A DNA stretch of 64,000 nt from positions 235,245 through 299,244 of the forward strand of contig NZ_HG428742.1 of assembly GCF_000380245.2 (NCBI RefSeq). The letters run 5' to 3'. The stretch comes from Bacillus massiliigorillae (GTDB taxonomy: Bacteria > Bacillota > Bacilli > Bacillales > DSM-1321). Position numbers and translations under genes: made by a program. The notes beneath the pieces were generated by a model. The model worked only from the letters and a program-made list of their open reading frames with translations, had not been told where the DNA came from and searched no databases. The stretch's first letter is position 1. Every line of letters begins with the position of its first letter. This document shows, piece after piece, positions 19,771 to 27,668 of this stretch.

Positions 19771-19843
19771 TTTATTCGCCACATCTTGCTGTTTATTCGC
19801 CTTATCCCAGAGTTTATTCGCCTCAGTGACTACTTTATTTGCC
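19771..19843. repeat. Array of four TTTATTCGCC units at exact 21-bp spacing
   Basis: The core TTTATTCGCC occurs at 19771, 19792 and 19813, with a variant (TTTATTTGCC) at 19834. Each is exactly 21 bases from the next, and the 11 bases between cores vary. It sits between the Lrp gene and the terminator of the SLH gene. The same core and period recur at 37061-37178. Confidence 0.85.
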
Positions 19844-19848
19844 ATAAC

Positions 19849-19879
19849 AAAAGGCAGTTCACACTTGAACTGCCCTTTG
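19849..19879. terminator. Terminator of the small SLH protein gene
   Basis: AAAGGCAGTTCA pairs with TGAACTGCCCTTT around a 4-base loop, immediately after the stop codon of the SLH gene on the minus strand; the flanks allow bidirectional use. Confidence 0.8.
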
Positions 19880-19882
19880 TTA

Positions 19883-20845
19883 TTACTTCACAACTGTAAC
19901 TTTTACTTTTGAAACATGTCCTGTTCCAGGAATTTTCGCGATAATTTCAGTTGTACCAGCTTTTGTTCCTACATTTAATGTAGCAACTCCGTCCTCATCA
20001 ACAGAAAGTGTATCAATATCGATGACATTTGAATTAGAAGAAGTAAATTCTACATCAGCAATTGTTTCGATACCTTTTACTTTATCTTCGTTCGCTTTAT
20101 GAGCACCGAAGATAATTTCTTCGTCGAATTGATCAAGTAATGTATACTCTAATTCAACACCTTTATCCCCTGTCTTAATAGCTGTCGTACCTTCTAAAGG
20201 AAGTACGTTATGTAACGTAATTTCAGAAGCTTCGATTTGATCATAAACAACGTCAAATGCTCTCATAAGGAAAATAGCGTAATCTCCACGCTTTGCATTT
20301 TGGTTTGTCCCAAACTGTGTTTTTGAAATACCATTTGTAATTTCGAAATCCACAAGCGCTGAAACAGCTTCTTTATATTGAGGGGCTACATCAGTAAACT
20401 TAGTGTTTGAAATCGCTTCCAATTCAAAGCCTCTTTGAATCCAAATAGCTAGTTCACCACGTGTGATTTTATCACTTACACCAAATTTAGTTGGGGTTTT
20501 TCCTGAAGTGATTCCGGCTTTTTTAAGCGCGTTAATATATGGAGCAGTACGTGCAGGAACATCTGTGAAAACAGATGTTTTTTCTGTTAAGTCTACATCT
20601 AATCCTAGAACTTTAACTAAAAGAACAGCCGCATCTTGACGAATAATATTCTCATGAACACCAAACTTCTTGTCACTTAAACCATTGGCACCCATTTCTA
20701 CCACGAAGTCTACCGCGTCTTTATACTTTGTTTCTACATCTGTGAAAGATGCTGCCATTGCTGCTGGAGCTATTGCTGTAGCTACAACCGTTGCAGTCGC
20801 TGCTGTTGCAATAAACTTATTAAACGATTTTGCTTGAAAAGTCAT
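19883..20845 (-). CDS. Small SLH-domain surface protein
   Basis: A 320-residue exported protein. Signal peptide at 1-31 (MTFQAKSFNKF...AMAA), of the same type as the large S-layer proteins in the window. Three SLH domains (about 32-205) each contain the FTDV...Y..AV and (I)TR(G/Q)(E/D)(L/A)A patterns used to bind pyruvylated secondary cell-wall polymer. The remaining 110 residues form a Big2-like Ig fold (VEFTSSNSNVIDID and DGVATLNVGTKAGTTEI). The anchor is complete but the exposed part is short, so this may be an accessory S-layer protein rather than the lattice former. The start is ATG at 20845 with a purine-rich ribosome site. Confidence 0.88.
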   Translation of the reverse strand: MTFQAKSFNKFIATAATATVVATAIAPAAMAASFTDVETKYKDAVDFVVEMGANGLSDKKFGVHENIIRQDAAVLLVKVLGLDVDLTEKTSVFTDVPARTAPYINALKKAGITSGKTPTKFGVSDKITRGELAIWIQRGFELEAISNTKFTDVAPQYKEAVSALVDFEITNGISKTQFGTNQNAKRGDYAIFLMRAFDVVYDQIEASEITLHNVLPLEGTTAIKTGDKGVELEYTLLDQFDEEIIFGAHKANEDKVKGIETIADVEFTSSNSNVIDIDTLSVDEDGVATLNVGTKAGTTEIIAKIPGTGHVSKVKVTVVK

Positions 20846-21256
20846 AAAATAAATCTCTCTCTTTCTATTCTATAATTGCATGCAAACCAAGGCGTTAATA
20901 ATATTCTAATAAAATAAAATTAACAACTATAAATACTAGAAAAATAGTAAATATACTATTTTTTCAGCAACTTCTATTATAATTGTTATATTAAAAAAAT
21001 AAAATATGTTTAGATATGTTTTATTTTTGTACATATTTAATTCATTTTTTGTTCATAAAAAGAGGTTTTCTATTTAAAAGAGAGTCTATATTTATCTGAA
21101 GAACATTAATTCAAGATTTCTAATCTTAATTTGATGACATAATTAGATATGAGGTGAATCTCTTATGTTTTTAGTATTTTAATCTAACATTTTCATAATT
21201 GATTCAACTTAATATAGATACATAAAAGTTCAGTAAGATAGACCTAATTATAAATT
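20846..21256. other. Upstream region of the small SLH gene
   Basis: Very AT-rich DNA of about 410 bases between the SLH start and the terminator at 21257. It must carry the SLH promoter and a long 5' leader. No ORF, no tRNA and no clear repeat are seen. Confidence 0.5.
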
Positions 21257-21293
21257 AAAAAAGCTCTATGGAGATTTCTCCATAGAGCTTTTG
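21257..21293 (-). terminator. Terminator after orphan exon 1
   Basis: A perfect 16-bp stem (AAAAGCTCTATGGAGA with its complement) with a 2-base loop and a T-run on the minus strand. Similar hairpins close the second exon module (26646-26682) and the truncated S-layer gene (near 57530-57565), so the terminator is part of the repeated module. Confidence 0.85.
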
Positions 21294-21327
21294 CTATTTT
21301 TCATTTAATTCACTTTAAAAAGGTATT

Positions 21328-21723
21328 TTACTCACTTACTGTTAAATCTTCTGTTTGAGTAACTTTACCATTTTCATCAGTAACCTTCACAATGACTTTT
21401 AATTTAGAAAGATCAGTCAACCAATCTTTTCCTTTTACTGACGTACTAATAATTGTATCCTTAGGAAGAGTAGTTTTAAATTCTGTACTACCTTCAGCTC
21501 CAGGACCGTACTTAATTTCTTCACCATTTTCATCATATGTGTTTAGATAGCCGCTCCAAGTATTATCTTTTTGATAAACTGGTTCTCCATCTACATAGTA
21601 AATAATCTCTACGTTCTCTGCAGATAAATCAATTTCTTTATTAAGTTTGAAATCTACAAATAATTGCGGAGTTGCATTATGTCTTAAAGCTGCATCTAAA
21701 ATTACTGGTGCTAAGCTATTCTC
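21328..21723 (-). CDS. Orphan 3' exon 1: start-less C-terminal domain behind a group II intron
   Basis: From GAG at 21723 the frame is open for 131 codons to TAA. It contains no Met codon at all, and an in-frame TAA lies two codons upstream inside the intron-like element, so it cannot be translated on its own in the usual way. The product begins ENSLAPVILDAAL and ends DENGKVTQTEDLTVSE. It is beta-rich and acidic, with codon use like the S-layer genes. It starts where the group II intron element ends and is followed by a strong terminator. I read it as an alternative or former C-terminal exon of the S-layer gene at 22418. Whether it is joined by splicing or by recombination is unknown. Confidence 0.7.
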   Translation of the reverse strand, partial: ENSLAPVILDAALRHNATPQLFVDFKLNKEIDLSAENVEIIYYVDGEPVYQKDNTWSGYLNTYDENGEEIKYGPGAEGSTEFKTTLPKDTIISTSVKGKDWLTDLSKLKVIVKVTDENGKVTQTEDLTVSE

Positions 21724-22300
21724 GACTTATACCACATTTCGTATATGGGCTTTCGTTTCGAGCCTACACCGTACAGGCGGCTTTCACCGCATACGGCGTG
21801 CCATCAGCAGTTATTTAACCACTGACTAGATTCCTTCGCTCCTATCAGTTTTCCCCTCTTTCTATGTTTCCATAGAAATACAAACGGCTGATTGTCATCA
21901 CTACTACGAACCTGCTGCCATCTTACTAGTTTCAATGGTGCTAACACACCTCTTCTAGCAAGACTTCAAACGTTCCATTGTTTCTGTCCCTCTTTTTGAT
22001 AACCTTAGGCTTCCACTATTCAGGAATGAGAAAGACCAGTTTAATAGTCAATTGTTCTAATCTCCATTACATGATTTCAAATGTAAGGATGAATGCTAAA
22101 CCCCTAGCTATTCGTAGCATTCACTACCTCACCCTGCCTAACATGGATTCGTCTCCTAGCCATAGCTACCTTTTATGGAGCCCCGCCTCAACTTCATGAG
22201 TACGACTTCACCTGACTTCACCCCTTCTGTTTGTTAGAACATCTCTGGATGCAGGAGGATTAGGCTATTGCAGTATGACTATTTCGCAATAATAGGAATT
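21724..22300 (-). mobile_element. ORF-less group II intron-like element, copy 1
   Basis: On the minus strand the last 80 bases contain a textbook domain V hairpin (21766-21800) followed by a domain VI-like hairpin and the exon boundary. The preceding 450 bases have no coding frame and match copy 2 (26982-27535) with scattered changes, as expected of a structured ribozyme lacking its reverse transcriptase gene. The 3' end is close to 21724; the 5' end is uncertain (no clean GTGYG), somewhere near 22290-22330. A TTGCGA at 22284-22289 may be a decayed GTGCGA. No intron-encoded protein is present, so mobility would need a protein from elsewhere. Confidence 0.7.
21766..21800 (-). ncRNA. Group II intron domain V (catalytic hairpin), copy 1
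   Basis: Minus-strand order: ACGCCGTA, T, GCGGT, GAAA loop, GCCGC, a small bulge, then TACGGTGT. This matches the domain V consensus: GAAA tetraloop closed by a U-G pair, a two-base bulge, and a catalytic triad here CGC (instead of AGC) with compensating G in the opposite strand. All pairs are intact, so the domain could be active. Confidence 0.75.
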
Positions 22301-22333
22301 TAATCTATTTTCAGTAAACAACAGTTAGAAGCA

Positions 22334-22368
22334 CTGCCTCATAAAATAACGGAAACATTATGAGGCAG
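22334..22368 (-). terminator. Hairpin in the 3' UTR of S-layer gene 1
   Basis: CTGCCTCAT pairs with ATGAGGCAG around an internal segment. It lies about 50 bases after the S-layer stop. The T-run is poor, so read-through into the intron and exon is plausible. The paralogous gene has a hairpin of different sequence but the same position (27571-27616). Confidence 0.55.
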
Positions 22369-22417
22369 TTCAACCACTTATTTCGCTAATAAATTAGCTT
22401 ATAAAGTAACGTTTCGT

Positions 22418-25400
22418 TTATTTTTGTTGAGGAGTTAATCCTTCAAAAGCTGTTTTAATTGCAGCAGTTGCAAGATTTACTTGTTCAACAGTTTTACCTT
22501 TTACATCAATTGCCAATGCATCAGTTACTGCTTTCCAGCTTGCTACTGTATAATCAGCTTCAGTTTTAGTTTTCATTTCAGCTTCAGTTTTAGATTTTTC
22601 TGCATTGAATTTCTCAATAGCTTCCGCTAAAGCTTTCGCTGCATCTACATCACCTTGCGCATCTTTATCGCCATTAATTTTGAATGATTTAGATACATCA
22701 CCTACTGATACAGTAACATTTACGAAATCTTCAGCTTTGAATCCATCAATTGTAGCTAGCGCACTATTGTTATTAGTTATTGTTAGTGAATTTGCAGTAT
22801 TTGGTTTTACAAGTAATTTAATTTCAGGTAAATATTCACTTGTTGCATTATCTAATACATGCATAACACCATAGCTATCTACCACTGCAAAGTCAACGTT
22901 TTCAGCTACTTTAGAGCTTGTAAATTTAACAGCAGATAATTCTTTAATATCATCGAACGTTGTTTTATTTGCATAAATAGCATCTGCTGATGTTGTATCT
23001 TCAGCAACAACTTTTAATGATGTAATAGTTGGTTTAACTTTCGATACATTTACCTCTTGCTTAAATACATCACCAGTTGCATTAATTGTTACAGTTATAT
23101 CAGCCTTTGCTTCTTTAGCATCTGTTGCATAAGGAACAGTACCTGGATTCAATTGATCTACTTGTCCTGATACTTTCAACCATGCTGGTGCATCAACTGA
23201 ATAATCTTGTCCTGCAACTAATTTAACTTTAGATCCATTATCAAGAACACCGTAAACTGTAATATCTTTTGTATATCCATTTGAAGCTCTATCAGCTAAA
23301 TCTGCTCCAACTTCATCAAAGATGTTGCCGATTTTTTCAACTTCATATGATACATATTCAGTTCCATCTGTTACGCGGAATGCAACTGTTTTTTCGCTAC
23401 CAGAAATAGGAGATGTTTCATCTTTCTTTTGGATAGCAACTGTTACTTTTTCAGATCCAATTACATATTTACCTTCAACTTGAGGTACAAGTGTTACTAC
23501 ACCATTATTTGAAACTTGAATAACACCTTTATCAGCATCTGTTGCTTTTTCTTCAGTGAAAACTAATTTATATGCATCATCTGCAAATATTTTTGCTTTT
23601 TGAGCATTTGTTAATTCACGCTCATATTGATCAATTACTTTAACTCCCGCTAAACTAATAGTAGTAGTAGCGCTTGGTCCTGCCAATAGGGTTGTTTTCA
23701 CATCACTAGTTAAACCATCGATACGAACTGGTTTAGCAGCTTCTTTCACTTGGATATTTTGGATAGCTGTTTTGTTCGCAGCTGTAACAGCTACAATTGT
23801 TTTATATGAAGACTGAGTATCATTTGATAAGTCTAAATATACGCCTGTTTTGCCATCTTTTGTTGTCCAATCAGATGTTGTAACAGAACCACCAGATAAT
23901 GCTACACCGCGTTTTGTATCTTTTAATACATTTACATCTGTAATAGCATTGCCGTCTTTATCTGTTACTTCGATAGGTAAGAATGTTTTTTCTCCCGCTA
24001 CCACTAATTCTGGTGTATTAATTACTGCTGTTTCCGCACGTTTTCCTTCTGCAACAGTAATCTTCAGGCTAGAGTTTTTACCAGTAGATGTTGCGATTGC
24101 CATTACAGTTGTTTCTCCTACTACTAAACCAGTAGTTGGTTTCTCAACTCTAAGTGCTACGCGATCTTTTCCATCAACAGTAATTGTTTCGAAAGTGTTT
24201 GCAACATCTGCAACTAAAGGATTTGTTTCATTTAATACGATATTTTGTTTCTCACCTGATGCTTTTAATTCATCAGCTGATAAAACTTTACCATATTGGT
24301 CAACTGCATCTACTAATACATAAAATTTATCTTTTGTTAAATCTGTAGTTTCTGTTAATGTTTTACCATCTTTATTGTATAAAGAAGCTAGTGTAACATC
24401 CGCTACTTGTGATTTTGCCGAAACTTTCACTGTTTTAGTAGCTGATTTTCCTGTTTCACCATGTACTAAAGTTAAAGTAAGTGTATCGCCTTCTTTTACT
24501 TTATCTTTTGTAACGTTAATAGTAACGATTGATTTTGATTGAGTAATAGTAGGCGTACCAGTTACTACAGTACCAGCAGCATTTGCAATTAGTGAAGTTG
24601 TTTTCGTGATATCTTCACCATATTGGTTTTTCACTTGATATCCCACAGTTACTGAAGAAGCGTCAGCATTTAATACAGCATTTTCAGATAAAATCTCAAC
24701 AGATCCTACCTTTTCGTTAGTTACTGTTACTGATCCAGTTAATTTTTGCTCACCTGATGTTGCATTTACAGAATATGTTCCTTCAGTCATTTTTCCAGAT
24801 AATTCGATAACAGCTGTTTTGTTATCAGCACTTAAAGTTACTGATTCAGTATTGATTTTAGCTGAACCTTTTTTCACTTCAATTGTAGCTTTACTATCTA
24901 CTGCAGAAGTAAATTTCACTTCGATTTTCTTAGCACCAATAGCATTCACACTCTCAACAGCTAAAGCTTTTTGAGCTACTTTAAATGCTTCAGCAGTTTT
25001 AGCTTCTCCTGCTTTGTAAGCAACAGATACTACTACACTTTGCTCAGCAGCAGCTTGCTCAACAGCTGGAACTGTAATTTCAACTGTTTTCTTATCATCA
25101 GCAAGTTTAACAGCAGAAGGAGTTACATCTGTAGCTTCTTTTCCATCGATTGATTGAGTTAATTTGAAATCTGCAGCAGTTACTGCTTCTACTTCTTTAT
25201 CAAGAGTAACTGTTACATTGCCGTTTTCAGCTTTTACAGCTTCTACTTTTGCATCTGAAGCAGCAGGGTTCTTAGCAGCATCAGCTCTATATAAGAAGAT
25301 TGCGAATTGTCCACGTGTTGCTTTATCTTCTGTTCCAAATTGAGTACCGTTCTTACCAGTTGTAACATCATTAGCAATAAGAGCTTGAACCGCATCATAA

Positions 25401-25894
25401 TATCGTCCTGTTTTAGAAACATCTGTAAACTGCTTATCAGAAGTTCCTTCTAATTTGAATCCTTTAGCAATCCAAATAGCTAATTGTCCACGAGTTATTT
25501 CTTCATATGCGCCAAATTGAGTATCTGATTTACCAGTTGTAATACCCGCTTTTACTAAAGCATCTACGTATTTAGCCTTTTCTGATTTAACGTCTGAGAA
25601 TTGTGTTTTAGTAACCGAATTATCAACTTCTAATCCTAATACTGTTACTAATTGAATAGCAGCATCTAAACGAGTGATATTATCAGTTACACCAAATTGA
25701 GTAGCTGATTTACCATTTGTTGCACCTTTATCTAATAGAAATTTAACTGCATCGTAATAAAGTCCATCTTTTTTAACATCTGTGAAGTCAGAAACTGACG
25801 CCGCAGATGCTAATGGAGCAATAGCACCAGCAACAAGAGTTGCAGTAGCAGCAGTTGCTACGAATTTGCGATAATCTTTTGATTTATAAGCCAT
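22418..25894 (-). CDS. Large S-layer protein 1 (three SLH domains)
   Basis: An 1158-residue exported protein. Signal peptide 1-30 (MAYKSKDYRKF...PLASAAS), three SLH domains (about 32-205), then about 900 residues of repeated Ig-like beta modules. A helical FIVAR-like segment closes the protein (YTVASWKAVTDAL...AAIKTAFEGL). It is a close paralogue of S-layer protein 2 up to the shared FKINGDK motif, after which the C-termini are unrelated. Start at 25894 is preferred: GGGAGG lies 9 bases upstream, and the protein then begins exactly like its paralogues. Downstream come UTR hairpins, a group II intron element and orphan exon 1. Likely a main lattice or major surface protein, exported by SecA2/SLAP and bound to the secondary wall polymer. 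Confidence 0.9.
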   Translation of the reverse strand: MAYKSKDYRKFVATAATATLVAGAIAPLASAASVSDFTDVKKDGLYYDAVKFLLDKGATNGKSATQFGVTDNITRLDAAIQLVTVLGLEVDNSVTKTQFSDVKSEKAKYVDALVKAGITTGKSDTQFGAYEEITRGQLAIWIAKGFKLEGTSDKQFTDVSKTGRYYDAVQALIANDVTTGKNGTQFGTEDKATRGQFAIFLYRADAAKNPAASDAKVEAVKAENGNVTVTLDKEVEAVTAADFKLTQSIDGKEATDVTPSAVKLADDKKTVEITVPAVEQAAAEQSVVVSVAYKAGEAKTAEAFKVAQKALAVESVNAIGAKKIEVKFTSAVDSKATIEVKKGSAKINTESVTLSADNKTAVIELSGKMTEGTYSVNATSGEQKLTGSVTVTNEKVGSVEILSENAVLNADASSVTVGYQVKNQYGEDITKTTSLIANAAGTVVTGTPTITQSKSIVTINVTKDKVKEGDTLTLTLVHGETGKSATKTVKVSAKSQVADVTLASLYNKDGKTLTETTDLTKDKFYVLVDAVDQYGKVLSADELKASGEKQNIVLNETNPLVADVANTFETITVDGKDRVALRVEKPTTGLVVGETTVMAIATSTGKNSSLKITVAEGKRAETAVINTPELVVAGEKTFLPIEVTDKDGNAITDVNVLKDTKRGVALSGGSVTTSDWTTKDGKTGVYLDLSNDTQSSYKTIVAVTAANKTAIQNIQVKEAAKPVRIDGLTSDVKTTLLAGPSATTTISLAGVKVIDQYERELTNAQKAKIFADDAYKLVFTEEKATDADKGVIQVSNNGVVTLVPQVEGKYVIGSEKVTVAIQKKDETSPISGSEKTVAFRVTDGTEYVSYEVEKIGNIFDEVGADLADRASNGYTKDITVYGVLDNGSKVKLVAGQDYSVDAPAWLKVSGQVDQLNPGTVPYATDAKEAKADITVTINATGDVFKQEVNVSKVKPTITSLKVVAEDTTSADAIYANKTTFDDIKELSAVKFTSSKVAENVDFAVVDSYGVMHVLDNATSEYLPEIKLLVKPNTANSLTITNNNSALATIDGFKAEDFVNVTVSVGDVSKSFKINGDKDAQGDVDAAKALAEAIEKFNAEKSKTEAEMKTKTEADYTVASWKAVTDALAIDVKGKTVEQVNLATAAIKTAFEGLTPQQK

Positions 25895-26645
25895 GTAAAA
25901 AAACCTCCCGTTTTTGTTCAAAAATCCCCTGATTTTCAATTATTTCTATTTCCCCAATTGATAAATTCCATTGGAAATTCTTCTTAATAGAAAAGACATA
26001 GAAAAATACCTTAACTACAATCCCTGACAAACTTCTATTTTATTAAAATAGTAACTTTGTCTTATGTATGGTAAAACATATCTTCAAATCCATGTTTTAC
26101 ATACAAGGGAAAGATACGTTTTATATTATACATAATAAATAAATAAATGCAAAAAATAATAATTTAATAAAATTTTAGATTATTCGTTTTAAGTATCCTT
26201 ATATAACTAGAACCCTTTGTAAAACTTGGTAAAATTAAACTTTAAAGGTTTTTAATTGTTTATAATTCCAGTATTTATAATGTCACCTTATTATATTTTG
26301 GAATAATTTTGAACATAAAGGTAGTTATACCATATTAAACCAAAATATATTTCCACTACCATAAATTATCAATATATTGATAAAACAAATTCTTTTTTTA
26401 AAATCTTCTCATCGCAAACAGAAAAAGCTCCATAAAAATTTCTTTCAACCAATATCCAATAAGTCTTTTGTACAACTAGTCGCAATGGTCCACTTCATTA
26501 CCTCTCTCTTAAATGCACAACAGGTACATTTAATAATCGATGCGATAATTATTGAAGAGAACAACAAAATACTCAATTAGGCTTTGTTGAGTCTTATCGA
26601 ATTTATAATATATGAAGTTTATCTTTATTACATTTTATAAGTAAG
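25895..26645. other. Upstream region of S-layer gene 1
   Basis: About 750 AT-rich bases between the S-layer 1 start and the terminator of the second exon module. The part next to the gene should be promoter and long leader. Around 26377-26580 there is a 67-codon plus-strand frame without ribosome site or recognisable product, not called as a gene. Confidence 0.45.
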
Positions 26646-26682
26646 AAAAAGCCCTACGGAGATATTCTCCATAGAGCCTTTC
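26646..26682 (-). terminator. Terminator after orphan exon 2
   Basis: Minus-strand stem AAGGCTCTATGGAGA with TCTCCGTAGGGCTT (G-U pairs) followed by five T. Clearly homologous to the terminator at 21257-21293. Confidence 0.8.
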
Positions 26683-26726
26683 TTCTAGTCAACTAATGTT
26701 CGACATATTTAAGATGATAACAGACA

Positions 26727-26981
26727 TCAATCCCTATTTTGGGGTTCGGCAATTATAATAGGATCCGATTGTCCATTTTTAGTAATCATAATTACACATT
26801 TACCTTCGTTAGTATCTTTACCTTCATTCAGCAACTTTACCATAAGGTAACGATACTCCAACAAAATCTGCTTTGCATAAGCTATTATATTACTAAGGTG
26901 GCTAATATCCCACTTAATATTTAAATCTAAAATAGCTTGAATAGCAGTTGCAACGTCCTCCTTAGCAGCATCGCTATTCTC
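26727..26981 (-). pseudogene. Orphan 3' exon 2 (decayed)
   Basis: Begins GAG AAT AGC at the end of the second intron element, exactly as exon 1 does, and reads ENSDAAKEDVATAIQAILDL before what looks like a pair of compensating frameshifts. The reading frame AKQILLEYRYLM is less protein-like than the neighbouring frame ADFVGVSLPYGKVAE, and the original frame resumes at GKDTNEGKCVIMITK. The stop is at 26727. An in-frame TAA lies two codons upstream of GAG. The encoded domain is unrelated to exon 1. It is probably a dead alternative C-terminal exon of the S-layer gene at 27669. Confidence 0.6.
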
Positions 26982-27535
26982 TGCTTATACCATAAAATAG
27001 CATTATGATTTTCGTTCCAAGCCTTCACCATATACGGTGTGCCATCTGCAATTACCATAACCACCGACTAGGTTCCTTCGCTCTTATCAGTTTTATCCTC
27101 TTTCTATGAATACAAACGGCTGATGGTCATCACTACTATAAACCTGCCACCATCTCACTAACCTCATTGGTACTAACACACCTCTTTTAGCAAAACTTCA
27201 AACTTTCCATTGTTTCTATCTCTACATTTGATATTCTTAGGTTTCCACTATTCAGGAATGAGAAAGGCCAGTTTAATAGCCAATTATGCTGATTTCCATT
27301 ACACCATCACATGTATAAGGATGAATGCTAACTCCTAGCTATTCGTAACATTCACTACCTCATCCTGCCTAAACATGGATCCGCCTCCTAACCATAGCTA
27401 CCTTTTATAGAGCCCCCGCCTCAATCTTCTTTATGTACGACACTTCACCTGACTTCACCCCTTATGTCTGTTACAACATCAATAGATGCAGGAGGATTAA
27501 GCGTTTGTTTGTTGGATATTGAATAAGAATAACAC
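26982..27535 (-). mobile_element. ORF-less group II intron-like element, copy 2 (degenerate)
   Basis: Aligns with copy 1 along about 500 bases with numerous substitutions and short indels. Domain V is broken: relative to copy 1 about 16-17 bases are missing between GGTGAA and GGCTTGG, removing the 3' strand of the hairpin. The 3' end (GGTATAAG then GAGAATAGC) is conserved. The 5' end is not defined. The loss of domain V predicts no splicing activity. Confidence 0.62.
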
Positions 27536-27565
27536 TTATTACATTATTCAGAAAACAACAGTTAA

Positions 27566-27620
27566 GAAAAATACCCCATAACAACCATGAATAACATCAT
27601 TAATTGTATGGGGTATTTCA
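27566..27620 (-). terminator. 3' UTR hairpin of S-layer gene 2
   Basis: ATACCCCATA (27571-27580) pairs with TATGGGGTAT (27607-27616), and a T-run follows on the minus strand, making a more convincing terminator than the equivalent in gene 1. A smaller stem, GCTAG/CTAGC, lies between it and the stop codon. Confidence 0.7.
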
Positions 27621-27668
27621 TCCACTTATTTCGCTAGTGAACTAGCTTACTAAATAACGTTTCGTTTA

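Noticed and set aside
21978..22199. 73-codon frame within the intron-like element, considered as a fragment of a reverse transcriptase
   Set aside because: It lies on the strand opposite to the intron, has no reverse-transcriptase motif, and copy 2 does not conserve it.
23850..24323. Long plus-strand open frames inside the S-layer genes (also 30547-30927, 48348-48809, 49323-49682)
   Set aside because: They are antisense to well-supported S-layer or Ig-repeat genes, lack ribosome sites, and have low-complexity Ser/Thr/Val composition produced by the repeats.
26377..26580. 67-codon plus-strand frame between the S-layer modules
   Set aside because: No ribosome site, no recognisable product, AT-rich composition; the minus strand gives no better frame.
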